A stretch of DNA of 64,000 nucleotides from HGM12998 sp900756495 (GTDB taxonomy: Bacteria; Bacillota; Clostridia; Oscillospirales; Oscillospiraceae), in assembly GCA_958477305.1 (NCBI GenBank), contig CAUEFI010000007.1, positions 1 to 64,000 on the forward strand. Direction: 5' to 3'. Below the pieces are notes generated by a model that did not search any database, was not told the origin of the DNA, and saw only the letters and a list, made by a program, of their open reading frames with translations. Positions within the stretch are counted from its first letter, which is position 1. Each line of letters begins with the position of its first letter. The position numbers and the translations under genes are program-made. This document shows, piece after piece, positions 53,308 to 61,890 of this stretch.

Positions 53308-54216
53308 ATGAATTTGCCCGCTAAGTTCCTGCGCGTCGCCGTGCTGTCGGTGGCCGTCTCCTGTCTCTGTGTGGTAGGGGCCGCAGCAGCCAGCCTGGGA
53401 GTCGGCACTGTAGAGGCCGATGCGCTCCGCCTGAGGGAGGAGCCCAATTCCGAGGCCACCATCTTGGCTACCGCTCCCAAGGGAACTGCTGTAGTGGTTT
53501 TGGAAGACGCTGGGAACAACTGGTATAAGGTTGACTACAACACCGTGGAAGGCTACATGTCCGGCGAGTATCTGACGGTATCCGAGAAGGCTGACGTGTC
53601 CATCGGCTACGGTCTGGTGAAGACGGACGGCGCCACCTTGAACATGCGCAGCGGTCCTGGCACCAGTCATGAAAAGGTCGCCACCCTCTCCAACGGCACA
53701 GTGGTCAGCATTGTGGGCATTGACAGCGGCTGGTATAAGGTCAGCTATAACGGCAAAACCGGCTATGTCAGCAGCGACTATATGCTTACTGCAAAGGACT
53801 CGGCGGGTTCCCGCGGCGACGGTACTGTGGCTGCCCCCAGTTCCAGCCTTGGACAGCAGGTTGTGGATTACGCCAAGCAGTATTTGGGCACCCCCTATGT
53901 CTATGGCGGCAACGGTCCCAACGGCTTTGATTGCTCCGGCTTTACCAAATTCGTCTACAAGCACTTTGGCTACACGCTGAACCGTACCGCCACAGATCAG
54001 CTCTCCAACGGCGTATCGGTTTCCCGCAGCGATCTTCAGCCCGGCGATTTGGTTTTCTTCAAATACAACACCAGTAAGCCGGTATCTCATGTCGGCATCT
54101 ACATTGGCGAAGGTCAATTCATCCACGCCTCCACCAATACATACACCGTCAAGATTGACAGCATGAACTCGGGGCATTACGATCGGGTATTTGTATACGC
54201 CCGCCGTATTTTGTAA
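53308..54216 (+). CDS. Secreted SH3b-SH3b-NlpC/P60 cell-wall hydrolase
   Basis: Secreted endopeptidase (302 aa) that cuts peptidoglycan stem peptides. Signal peptide to about residue 29 (VGAAAAS), first SH3b at about 33-92 (ADALRLREEPNSEATIL), second at about 100-160 (ATLNMRSGPGTSHEKVATL), then NlpC/P60 at about 182-302. Catalytic Cys in NGFDCSGFTKF, His in PVSHVGIYIG and a third polar position in FIHAST. Ribosome site ACGGAGG. Terminator at 54251 follows. Confidence 0.95.
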   Translation: MNLPAKFLRVAVLSVAVSCLCVVGAAAASLGVGTVEADALRLREEPNSEATILATAPKGTAVVVLEDAGNNWYKVDYNTVEGYMSGEYLTVSEKADVSIGYGLVKTDGATLNMRSGPGTSHEKVATLSNGTVVSIVGIDSGWYKVSYNGKTGYVSSDYMLTAKDSAGSRGDGTVAAPSSSLGQQVVDYAKQYLGTPYVYGGNGPNGFDCSGFTKFVYKHFGYTLNRTATDQLSNGVSVSRSDLQPGDLVFFKYNTSKPVSHVGIYIGEGQFIHASTNTYTVKIDSMNSGHYDRVFVYARRIL

Positions 54217-54250
54217 CTGATAAAGATTTTTGCAAATTTATTTGTAATAA

Positions 54251-54286
54251 ACGTGCGCGGAGCCGTAGCTCCGCGCATGTTTTTGT
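54251..54286 (+). terminator. Terminator of the NlpC/P60 gene
   Basis: Arms ACGTGCGCGGAGC and GCTCCGCGCATGT (one wobble pair), CGTA loop, then TTTTTG. Confidence 0.85.
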
Positions 54287-54434
54287 TTAGGGGGAAACTC
54301 TCGAACGCCACAGAAAAAGCTTGGAGGCTGTCTGTCGTGGGCAGAGCCGCCCGGAGCAGCGGCATTGTATCAAGCTGAGGAGCCGCAAAGTGTCATAAAT
54401 GTCCCATGTCCTATGCGCCGCCGCCTCTCCTCCA

Positions 54435-56912
54435 TTACAAAGCGGCAATGGCGTCTACAATGCTCATACCGGCAATCCGGCGCAGCGGCACACAGGTGGC
54501 CAGAAGGCAGGCAGCTACAGCGCAGCCGGCGGCCTGCGCCATCGGCACCAGAGGCGGTGCGATCCACTGGAGCGCGCCGCTGGACGCCGCCTGGATCAGC
54601 AGCGTACAGACATATCCGGCTGCTCCGCCAAAGATGGAGGCCAGAATTCCGTAATAAGCGCCTTCCCACAGAAAGGTCCGGTAAAGTCCTCCGGCGCTCA
54701 TGCCGACGGCTCGCTGGATGCCGATTTCAGCCACTCTGGTGTGAATATTCGTGTAGACCGTATTGATAATATTGAGCACACCTATCAAGCCCACAAAGAG
54801 AATCACGCCCCAGGCCAGCAGGCGGATTTGGGCAAAGCTCTCCGCCAGCTGCCGATCTGTCTCCTCATAGGAGAGCCAGCGGCCCCCAGCCTGCCGGCAG
54901 AGCGTTTCCACCTCTTTCTCAACGGTCTCCCGGTCGGCATCCGGATGCAACGTGGGATAGAGCTCCGTATAGCTGGAGCTGCCGGTTATCGCGTCGTACA
55001 CTGTATCGTATACCACCACCTGCACGCCGTTGGTAAATCCCTGATTATCCAGTGTGACGGGGTGGTCCGCCAGTCCCAGCACCTCCAGCGTACGGCCGTT
55101 GACCGTCACCTTGTCGCCGGCCCGGAGCTCTGTGTATGCCGCTTCCATCCCCTCGAATATAACGGGAATAGGGTTTTTTATCAGGCAGGCTCTGCCCTCC
55201 TCCAGCGCCTGCCAATCCTCCTCTGTAAACGCCCCCAACTCCGAGAGCCGCTCCCTGTCCAGCCCTACCAGCTGAAGGGTCTCCGCCGGCTTCAGAGGGA
55301 TGGAACAGGCAATTCCCGGCAACGCACCGTTTCCGTCCTGTGTATACAGGCTGTATTTCAATGTTGAAACCTGTTCCACACCAGGAACATTCCGTAATTG
55401 CTCCAGCGCCTCCGGTGAGAAGCCGCCGCGCTCGCTGGTGAGCGCATAGTCCCCCAGGTGCATGGTCTGGATTGCAGCGGAGGCGTCCAGCAGCCCCGAA
55501 AAGCTCTGGAGGGCGACGAAGACGGTAATACTCATGATCAGGGAGAGCAGCGTAATGGCGGTACGCCCCTTGCTGCGCCCCAGATTCAGGCGGGCATACC
55601 AGGCGGAAAAGCAGCGCACCCGCCCCATCCGCCGGTTCCGCCGCTTCACAGCTCCCACCTGTCCCGACATCGCCAGGGTTGGTGAGACCCGCGCCGCATA
55701 TCGGGCGGGCGGCAGCGCCGCCGCCAGGGCAAAGGCCAGCGTGATGCAGACGCTGAGCACCAGCGGAATGAGCTTTCCGCCGCCCTGCTGGGCGATCATG
55801 TTTGCCACTTCTTCCTGGGAAGCAGCCATAAACACAGAGGGAGAGAAGAAGCCAGCCGCCGCCGCCGTAATTCCCTTAGCGGTGAGCAGACCCAGCGCCG
55901 CGCCAGCTGGAATTCCCGGAATACACAGCAGGACAAGCTGGAGCAGAACCAGAATGTACAAATTTTCCCGCTTCGCCCCCAGAGCCCGCAGGGTACCATA
56001 CTCCTTCATCCGGCGGGAAACGGCGATCTTCAGCACATTGTAAATCACAAGTCCGGCCGCCAGCAATACCAATGCTCCGACCAACACCACAGCAAGAACC
56101 ATATAGGAAAAACCGCCCTCCGCCTCACTGCCCTCTCCACGCTCCCGATAGCTGACGCCCATCACGTCCAGGAGTGTGGCGTTATACTGGACGCAGTAGT
56201 CGGGAATTCCCAAAGAGGCAACCAGATCGTCTATGGTAGCCTGAAAACTCTTTCGGTCGGCTGTGCGCAGGTCTGCGGAATAGGTTAAATAGCGCCGGGG
56301 CAGCAGCAATTCCGCTGTACCAACCCCTGCGATGCCCGAGGTGGAGCCTGTTACATAGCCCACATAGTAGGCCTCCAGAATTCCGGTAAGCGTAAAGTCG
56401 GCGGTATATTCATAGGCGCTCTGATCATCACGAAGCCGGGAGATGCTCATAGGTATGACGATGTGATCTCCCACCGTTCCATCAAATCCCAGCAGATTCA
56501 GCACATCCCGGGGCAGGGCCACCTCCCCCGGCTTATCGGGCATCCGTCCCTCTTCCAGGCGGGCGAGCGTCGGATAGGCCGAGAGGGCCGCGCCCTGGTA
56601 CTCCCGGATCAGTACGGACAGGCTGCTCTCAGGAAGCTCCGCACTCCCCAGCGCCACGACCCGCCCCACATAGGAGAGGCGGGGATCCGTCTCCAGGAGC
56701 TGCACCTGCTCTTCCGTAAGCTGGTGGAGTGTGGCGTAGCGGTCACCGTTGAGTTGGGCCGCCTGCCGGGTTCGCATGGCGTTCAGAATGCCCAAGGACT
56801 GCCCCGCCACAGTGGTCATCATCGTGGAGAGTATAACGGCGATCAGAATCAAAACGGCGGTAATTCTCTGTGCCTTCAGCTCCCGCCAAGCCAGCGCATG
56901 ATAGGATTTCAC
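54435..56912 (-). CDS. ABC exporter permease, FtsX/MacB type (fused double)
   Basis: 825-aa membrane protein with two FtsX-like halves. First half: TM at about 17-40, large extracytoplasmic domain, then three TM helices at about 275-410. Second half: TM at 465-485, another outer domain, and three TM helices at 700-820. Motifs include KEYGTLRALGAKRENLY and EIGIQRAVGMSAGGLYRT. Such proteins export antimicrobial peptides, lipids or lipoproteins, or act as sensors in Bce-like systems. It overlaps the ATPase gene by 4 bp and lies downstream of a two-component system. Confidence 0.9.
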   Translation of the reverse strand: MKSYHALAWRELKAQRITAVLILIAVILSTMMTTVAGQSLGILNAMRTRQAAQLNGDRYATLHQLTEEQVQLLETDPRLSYVGRVVALGSAELPESSLSVLIREYQGAALSAYPTLARLEEGRMPDKPGEVALPRDVLNLLGFDGTVGDHIVIPMSISRLRDDQSAYEYTADFTLTGILEAYYVGYVTGSTSGIAGVGTAELLLPRRYLTYSADLRTADRKSFQATIDDLVASLGIPDYCVQYNATLLDVMGVSYRERGEGSEAEGGFSYMVLAVVLVGALVLLAAGLVIYNVLKIAVSRRMKEYGTLRALGAKRENLYILVLLQLVLLCIPGIPAGAALGLLTAKGITAAAAGFFSPSVFMAASQEEVANMIAQQGGGKLIPLVLSVCITLAFALAAALPPARYAARVSPTLAMSGQVGAVKRRNRRMGRVRCFSAWYARLNLGRSKGRTAITLLSLIMSITVFVALQSFSGLLDASAAIQTMHLGDYALTSERGGFSPEALEQLRNVPGVEQVSTLKYSLYTQDGNGALPGIACSIPLKPAETLQLVGLDRERLSELGAFTEEDWQALEEGRACLIKNPIPVIFEGMEAAYTELRAGDKVTVNGRTLEVLGLADHPVTLDNQGFTNGVQVVVYDTVYDAITGSSSYTELYPTLHPDADRETVEKEVETLCRQAGGRWLSYEETDRQLAESFAQIRLLAWGVILFVGLIGVLNIINTVYTNIHTRVAEIGIQRAVGMSAGGLYRTFLWEGAYYGILASIFGGAAGYVCTLLIQAASSGALQWIAPPLVPMAQAAGCAVAACLLATCVPLRRIAGMSIVDAIAAL

Positions 56913-57583
56913 TGCCCGGTCACCTCCGAGAGCACGCCGTCTGCGATGTTAAATCTGCGCTGGGCCAGAGCGGCTATCCCCCTGTCATGGGTGATGACCA
57001 CCAGAGCCCTGCCCAGCTCCCGCTGCAGGCTAATGAGCAGCTCCATCACCTCTCCCCCGCTTCGGCTGTCCAGGTTGCCTGTGGGCTCGTCTGCAAAAAC
57101 AACGTCGGGCCGGGCGGCCAGGGCCCGGGCAATGGCCACCCTCTGTTGCTGGCCGCCTGAGAGCTCATGGGGCAGATGAGTCAGCCGGTCCTCAATGCCA
57201 AGCCTCTGCGCGAGATAGGCTACATAGTCCTGATCCGGCCGGCGTCCGTCCAGCAGCAGCGGCATGAGGATATTTTCTCTGGCCGTCAGAACGGGCAGCA
57301 GGTGAAACTGCTGAAAAATAAAGCCGATCCGTCTCCGCCTCAGCATGGAACGGGCCGCGTCGTCCAGTTCCCCCACATTCTGCCCGCCATAGGTAAGGCT
57401 GCCTGACGTGGGCCGATCCAGCCCCGAGAGCAGGTGGAGCAGGGTGCTCTTGCCGCTGCCGGAAGGACCCATAATAGAGAGGAATTCCCCCTCCTCAATG
57501 GTCAGGCTGGCCCGCTCCAGGGCCACCACGCGGCTTTCACCGCTCCCATAGACCTTGGAGAGCTCCTTGGCCTCTATACGCAT
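56909..57583 (-). CDS. ABC exporter ATPase, LolD/MacB type
   Basis: 224-aa ATPase partner of the FtsX-type permease. Walker A GPSGSGKST at about 39-47, Q-loop FIFQQFHLLP, signature LSGGQQQRVAIARALA, Walker B VVFADEPTGNLDS and H-loop ITHD. Its ribosome site (AGGGGAG) lies within the 3' arm of a hairpin at 57588-57619. A candidate response-regulator promoter lies just upstream. Confidence 0.95.
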   Translation of the reverse strand: MRIEAKELSKVYGSGESRVVALERASLTIEEGEFLSIMGPSGSGKSTLLHLLSGLDRPTSGSLTYGGQNVGELDDAARSMLRRRRIGFIFQQFHLLPVLTARENILMPLLLDGRRPDQDYVAYLAQRLGIEDRLTHLPHELSGGQQQRVAIARALAARPDVVFADEPTGNLDSRSGGEVMELLISLQRELGRALVVITHDRGIAALAQRRFNIADGVLSEVTGQ

Positions 57584-57587
57584 ATAA

Positions 57588-57619
57588 ACACTCCCCTTAT
57601 CAGTTGATAGGGGGAGTGT
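57588..57619 (-). promoter_or_regulatory. Hairpin that masks the ABC-ATPase ribosome site
   Basis: Minus-strand arms ACACTCCCC and GGGGAGTGT, extended by TATCA/TGATA across one mismatch. The 3' arm contains the ribosome site 7 nt before the ATG at 57583. Only transcripts begun upstream of 57619 carry the 5' arm. Confidence 0.65.
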
Positions 57620-57646
57620 AGCGCAGAAATCTCAATTTTTTCTCAG
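57615..57646 (-). promoter_or_regulatory. Response-regulator site and -10 of the ABC unit
   Basis: Minus-strand tandem half-sites CTGAGAAAAAATTGAGA (57646-57630), then 9 nt, then TACACT (57620-57615). The same layout precedes the response-regulator gene at 59488-59457. Confidence 0.6.
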
Positions 57647-57654
57647 CATCCGCG

Positions 57655-58767
57655 TCAAATATGAAAGATGGCCGTAACCTGTGCGCCCGTGCGGGAATTG
57701 GACAGGGACAGCGCTCCGCCATGTCTCTCGCAGGAGAGTCTGGACAAATAGAGCCCCATTCCGAAGTGTTCGCCGCTCTCCCCTTCTGCGTGCAGGAAGG
57801 GGGCGGGACCTCGCTTGAGAATGTGCTCCGGGAAGCCCGGACCGTCGTCAGAAACCATGAGAATGGCGCTCCCCTCCTCCTGCCGCAGTTCTACCGCCAC
57901 CCTAGCTGCGGCATACCGCAGGGCGTTGTCCACCAGATTTTCTGCTGTCCGCTGGATGAGTCCGACATCGGCGAACACCGTCCCCGTTCCCTCCTGGGTA
58001 AAAGAGAGCTCCTTCCCTGCATTGGCGCACAGCAGCGCCGCGCTCCGCTCCAGGTCCCGCCCCAGCGCCTCCCACGCCGTCTCCCGCGGTGTACAGCTGA
58101 TCTCCTCCAGCTTCTGTGCCCGTGTCATGGCCTCTACATAGGTCTCAAGCCGTCCGGTATATCTCCCCATGAGCGATACGGTTTCCGCCCGCTGCTCCGG
58201 GGAGAGGTCCTCTCTCTCCAGCATCCGGGCAGCTCCCTTGAGGACGGTAATCGGGTTTCTCAGGTCATGGGCAAAGGCTGCGTTGAGACGGCGGCGCTCC
58301 TCTATCCGGCTCCATAGCCTCCGGTTGCTCTCCAGTAGAGCGGCGCGCATGGACTCAAAGGCTTCGCAGAGCTTCCCCAGCTCATCCTCCGCATGCACAT
58401 CCAGCACAAAATCCAGATCCCGGCGTCCGATCCGTTCGGCCCCTTCCGTGAGGGCGGCGATAGGGCCCTTCAGCCTTTTGCGGTAGAATAACAGATCGGC
58501 CAGGGCCAGACCGCCCAGCGGAAAGGTGACGCAGGCGGCGAGCTGTACGCCGTCCAGCACATGCAGCAGCAGGCGCTCCCGCTCGTCCGGCACTTCCATC
58601 GTGATCACCTGTCCGCCCATCTCGACCATAATCCCACCGCTGGGGAGCTCCTCCCGTGCCGCGCTGCATACCAAAAAAACTGCGGCCACCAGGACGAGAG
58701 CCCCCAGGACACACCAGAGGGTATAGAAAAAAAAGGCCCGTTTCAGCCCTCCTCTCATCCGCTCCAT
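57655..58767 (-). CDS. Sensor histidine kinase
   Basis: Membrane kinase (370 aa). TM helices at about 11-33 and 74-96 flank a short outer loop of about 40 residues. A HAMP region follows, then HisKA with the phospho-His in FAHDLRNPITVLKG, and HATPase_c with NLVDNALRYA (N box), DDGPGFP (G1) and HFGMGLYLS (G2). The start overlaps the response-regulator stop; the fourth codon (ATG, overlapping the TGA) is an alternative start. The small sensor loop suggests sensing at the membrane or through the ABC partner. Confidence 0.94.
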   Translation of the reverse strand: MERMRGGLKRAFFFYTLWCVLGALVLVAAVFLVCSAAREELPSGGIMVEMGGQVITMEVPDERERLLLHVLDGVQLAACVTFPLGGLALADLLFYRKRLKGPIAALTEGAERIGRRDLDFVLDVHAEDELGKLCEAFESMRAALLESNRRLWSRIEERRRLNAAFAHDLRNPITVLKGAARMLEREDLSPEQRAETVSLMGRYTGRLETYVEAMTRAQKLEEISCTPRETAWEALGRDLERSAALLCANAGKELSFTQEGTGTVFADVGLIQRTAENLVDNALRYAAARVAVELRQEEGSAILMVSDDGPGFPEHILKRGPAPFLHAEGESGEHFGMGLYLSRLSCERHGGALSLSNSRTGAQVTAIFHI

Positions 58768-59432
58768 TTGTAGCCCACCCCCCAGACTGTCTCAATATAG
58801 TTATCATCAGTGACGGCAGCCAGCTTGGCGCGTATCTTTCGCACATGCTCCATAACGGTATCGCTGCTGCCCTCTCCCTCCAGACCCCACACCGCCTCAT
58901 AGATATGCTCCCGGTCAAAGATCTGCCCGGTGTGGACCGAGAGCAGCTCCACGATGTCAAACTCCGTTTTGGACAGTGCCACCGGCGTCCCCCTGACCGT
59001 AATCTCCCTGCGTCCATAGTCGATCGACATCTCTCCGAAAAAGCGCCGCAGCGTCCCCTCCTCCCGCCGCCGGCCCTCCCGCCTCAGATGCGCTGCCACA
59101 CGGGCGCCCAGTTCGTCCAAATCGAAGGGTTTGACAATATAGTCGTCCCCTCCCGCCGTAAAGCCCGCCAGCTTATCGGAGATCTCAATACGGGCGGTCA
59201 GGAAGAGGATCGGGCAGGACACATGGTCTCGGATTAAGCGGCAGATCTCCAACCCATCGGTTCCCGGCATATTGATATCCAGCAGGATTAAATCGGGACG
59301 GTATGCGGCCTTTTCCAATACCTCTCCGCCATCCCGAGCGGTGTATACCTCATACCCGGCCATTTCGAAATAGCGCTTCAGGAGCTCCAAAATCCCCGCC
59401 TCATCGTCGGCAATCAGCAGCCGTTTTCCCAT
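58755..59432 (-). CDS. OmpR/PhoB-family response regulator
   Basis: 225-aa regulator. Receiver domain: acidic pair in LLIADDEAG, phospho-Asp in DLILLDINMPG, Thr/Ser in LFLTAR and Lys in YIVKPFD. Winged helix at about 128-225 (ALSKTEFDIVELLSVHTGQI and VRKIRAKL). Ribosome site AAGGAGGG. Tandem 11-bp-period half-sites upstream at 59472-59488 suggest autoregulation, and the same site precedes the ABC genes. Confidence 0.95.
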   Translation of the reverse strand: MGKRLLIADDEAGILELLKRYFEMAGYEVYTARDGGEVLEKAAYRPDLILLDINMPGTDGLEICRLIRDHVSCPILFLTARIEISDKLAGFTAGGDDYIVKPFDLDELGARVAAHLRREGRRREEGTLRRFFGEMSIDYGRREITVRGTPVALSKTEFDIVELLSVHTGQIFDREHIYEAVWGLEGEGSSDTVMEHVRKIRAKLAAVTDDNYIETVWGVGYKWSG

Positions 59433-59456
59433 GCGTTCCGCCCTCCTTTGCCACAG

Positions 59457-59488
59457 AGGTTAGCTGATAAATCTCAAGATTTTCTCAA
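59457..59488 (-). promoter_or_regulatory. Response-regulator site and -10 of the RR-kinase unit
   Basis: Minus-strand half-sites TTGAGAAAATCTTGAGA (59488-59472), then 9 nt, then TAACCT (59462-59457). Two TTGAGA blocks repeat with an 11-bp period, as expected for a PhoB-like dimer. Confidence 0.6.
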
Positions 59489-59494
59489 GAAACA

Positions 59495-59529
59495 AGGGAG
59501 GCTCTGTCCGCAAAGGACAGAGCCTCCCT
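59495..59529 (-). terminator. Terminator of the 59540 gene
   Basis: Perfect arms AGGGAGGCTCTGTCC and GGACAGAGCCTCCCT with a 5-nt loop, then TTGTTTCTT on the minus strand. Confidence 0.8.
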
Positions 59530-59539
59530 CTGGTTTTGT

Positions 59540-59956
59540 CTATTCGCCGTCCTGAGGCGGCTCTTCCTCGGCCGGAGGCTCCTCCCCTCCGCAGCAGCAG
59601 CCGCCTTCACAGCTGTCGGCGGGCTCTTCCGGCGGGACCTCATGGATCACCGCGCTCACATCGGCATCCTTGACCTCTCCCTGGCTCTTGACCTCCGCAA
59701 TACGTGCCTTATTCTCCTCAATGTTGATCTTGGCCTGGGTAATTTTTTCGCACAGAGCCACATAGGCGGCCTCAGGCGCCATGCCCCGCTCGGCATAGTA
59801 AAGCTTTCCAATCTCCAAATAGGCCTTTTTGATCGTGTCCTCTTCACCGGCGTTGGCCATATTCAGCTTGGCCAACTCCATGAGTTGCTTGGACTTTGCC
59901 ACCCCCGCCTGGGCGATATCGATCGTTTTATCCTTCAAATCGTCAAAAAATGCCAT
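59540..59956 (-). CDS. Coiled-coil protein with acidic Cys-rich tail
   Basis: 138-aa protein of unknown function. Residues 1-95 are helical (MAFFDDLKDKTIDIAQAG, then KIGKLYY-like YLEIGKLYYAERG and EKITQAKINIEENKARIAE), recalling small proteins that start MAFFD.L and often carry a zinc ribbon at the C-terminus. Here the tail is acidic/Pro-rich with a CEGGCCCGGEE cluster instead. Ribosome site AGGAGG. Single gene with its own terminator. Confidence 0.78.
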   Translation of the reverse strand: MAFFDDLKDKTIDIAQAGVAKSKQLMELAKLNMANAGEEDTIKKAYLEIGKLYYAERGMAPEAAYVALCEKITQAKINIEENKARIAEVKSQGEVKDADVSAVIHEVPPEEPADSCEGGCCCGGEEPPAEEEPPQDGE

Positions 59957-60183
59957 ACGGATGACCTCCTTTAAAACTGATTGCTTTCGGAATCTGGCCC
60001 TATTCTATACTCTTTTCTCCGGCGGCGCAAGGCCCCCTCCGTTGATTTAATCCATTTTTAAGAGTGACTACACCCCTTGTTAAGGAAGTCTTTCCCCTTT
60101 TACCTTCTTTTAACCACCGCCGCAGCCTGCTCCGTCACCAACAGACAAGAACCAGCATACCATGAGATTGGAGGTCATGCCAT

Positions 60184-60630
60184 ATGAACATTTACCGCGG
60201 CAGGGAATTTAATCCCTGCGCTTCATCCACACCCGGCTGTGGTTGTACACCCCCGGGTTCTTCCTGTCCCCCTCCCTGTCCCGAACCCTGCACTGTCTCC
60301 ATCGTCCCCATTCCAGGTCCTACCGGCCCCACCGGTGCAACCGGGGCTCAGGGCCCTGCAGGGCCGCAGGGCCCCATAGGAGCGACAGGCGCCACAGGGG
60401 CGACCGGCGCAACGGGTATCACCGGTCCTACCGGCGCCACAGGCCCCATTGGTCTCAGTGTCACCGGCCCCACCGGGCCTACCGGCGCAACGGGTGCGAC
60501 TGGTGTCACCGGCCCTACCGGCCCCACCGGTGCTACGGGTGCCAGCATTACCGGTCCTACCGGTCCTACTGGTGTTACCGGCTCCACTGGCGCCACAGGT
60601 CCTACCGGCCCTACTGGTGCAGTGGGATAG
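60184..60630 (+). CDS. Collagen-like (Gly-X-Thr) surface or exosporium protein
   Basis: 148-aa protein. Residues 1-43 form a Cys/Pro-rich head with eight Cys (NPCASSTPGCGCTPPGSSC). The rest is a collagen-like repeat: 15 Gly-X-Y triplets, GLSVT, eight triplets, GASIT, eight triplets, then a final Gly. Most triplets are GPT or GAT, as in BclA-type exosporium fibres. It ends directly after the repeats, without the globular C-terminal domain that trimerises BclA. GGAGG lies 9 nt before the ATG. Confidence 0.85.
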   Translation: MNIYRGREFNPCASSTPGCGCTPPGSSCPPPCPEPCTVSIVPIPGPTGPTGATGAQGPAGPQGPIGATGATGATGATGITGPTGATGPIGLSVTGPTGPTGATGATGVTGPTGPTGATGASITGPTGPTGVTGSTGATGPTGPTGAVG

Positions 60631-60664
60631 ACGCAACTGCATGCGGATATGCCGCCATATGCTA

Positions 60665-61822
60665 TCAGCACTGAAAAAAACTCACCGTAGCAGGTGCAGG
60701 CTGGGAGGCCGAGGAAACGACCTCTCCCAGCCGTCCGTCGCTGCCCACGCTGTACACATCCACACGATGTACCTCTGGAAACGCTGCGGCCAGGAATCGC
60801 CCATCCGGTGAAAGGGCAAAAGCCCGCCCGCCGCCCGGGGTATTCAGCGTCTGAAGCAGGGTAAGCGCCCCATTTTTCTCTCCAATGCTGTAGACGCTGA
60901 GAATGTCGGCAATACGCAGCATAACGTACAGGCGCCGCCCTGCGGCGTCAATACACAGGTCCGTATGGGACAGGCCGTCGGCAGGCGGCGCCGGATAACC
61001 GTCCGGCAGCGTATTTACAGTCTCTATGCGCTCCAGCCGCCCGTCCTCATCATAGCGGAAGGAGGAGAGCAGTGTCTCCGCCTCCTTGTTCACATACAGC
61101 CAGGGCTCTGTTGGGTGAAAGACACAGTAGCGCGGCGCCGAACCTGGCCTGCACGGATACGGCGAGCCCTCACAGAGAACGAGCCGCCCGCTCCCCTCGT
61201 CCACGCGGAACAAAAAGAGCTGATCGCCCCCCTTGTCGCAGACCGCGTATAAATTTCGGCCGGGAGCCCGCCGGACAATATGGGCGTGGGCCCCCAGCTG
61301 AAAGAATTTGGGTCCCTCTCCATCGAGCCGGAAGAGATCCACCGGCTCCAGGATTCCCCCGTCGTCCCGCAGAGGGAAGAGCACCACGGAGGACTCGTCC
61401 CGGCACACCTTCAGCCGGATACGGCCATCGGCATCCCGCTGGGTCTGCGTCACCGATCTCCGTCCTCCGTGATTGGTGACCAGCAGGTATTTTCCCTCTT
61501 CGTCCGTCGTCAGGAAGGAGGGTTTTGAGCCGTAGGACGGCTGGGCGCCCAAGGGACTGAGCTTCCCATCGGCGGGACTGACGGAAAAGGCCAGCACCTG
61601 CCCTCCTCCCCCGCCCCGAAAGGCCGGGTGATCCTCCCGCTCATCGGTGCAGTAGAGGACCCGCTTCTTCTCGTCCATATGCACACAACCCACCCAGAGC
61701 CCCTCCGTCTGATTTCTCAGGTAGGTAAGCGCGCCCGTCGCCTCGTCATAGGCATATGCCGCAATGCCCTCCGCACTGTCTCCCGGTTTCCGGTTCCCGA
61801 TATACAGATATGTCCTGCCCAT
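60665..61822 (-). CDS. Lactonase-family beta-propeller protein (6-phosphogluconolactonase-like)
   Basis: Seven-bladed propeller (385 aa) of the YbhE/Pgl type that hydrolyses sugar lactones. Blade motifs: YLYIGNRKPG, GCVHMDEKKRVLYCTDER, KPSFLTTDEEGKYLLVTNHG, GAHAHIVRRAPGRNLYAVCD, PRYCVFHPTEPWLYVNKE and FALSPDGRFLAAAFPE. The start is MGRTYLY, after AAGGAGG; the frame extends further back without a site. It lies 68 bp after the PrpD-like gene and probably shares its promoter. Confidence 0.9.
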   Translation of the reverse strand: MGRTYLYIGNRKPGDSAEGIAAYAYDEATGALTYLRNQTEGLWVGCVHMDEKKRVLYCTDEREDHPAFRGGGGGQVLAFSVSPADGKLSPLGAQPSYGSKPSFLTTDEEGKYLLVTNHGGRRSVTQTQRDADGRIRLKVCRDESSVVLFPLRDDGGILEPVDLFRLDGEGPKFFQLGAHAHIVRRAPGRNLYAVCDKGGDQLFLFRVDEGSGRLVLCEGSPYPCRPGSAPRYCVFHPTEPWLYVNKEAETLLSSFRYDEDGRLERIETVNTLPDGYPAPPADGLSHTDLCIDAAGRRLYVMLRIADILSVYSIGEKNGALTLLQTLNTPGGGRAFALSPDGRFLAAAFPEVHRVDVYSVGSDGRLGEVVSSASQPAPATVSFFQC

Positions 61823-61890
61823 AAAACCGCCTCCTTGCAGGGGTATGATAGCAGGGGCGGGAGCATCTGCCGCTCCCGCCCCCTCGTCTC

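Noticed and set aside
60136..60165. Sigma-K-like promoter (CACC, 16 nt, CATACCATG) before the collagen gene
   Set aside because: It would start transcription at the ribosome site, leaving almost no leader. The match is too loose to list as a feature.
60348..60671. Minus-strand Pro/Val repeat frame
   Set aside because: Mirror image of the collagen-like triplet repeats on the plus strand.
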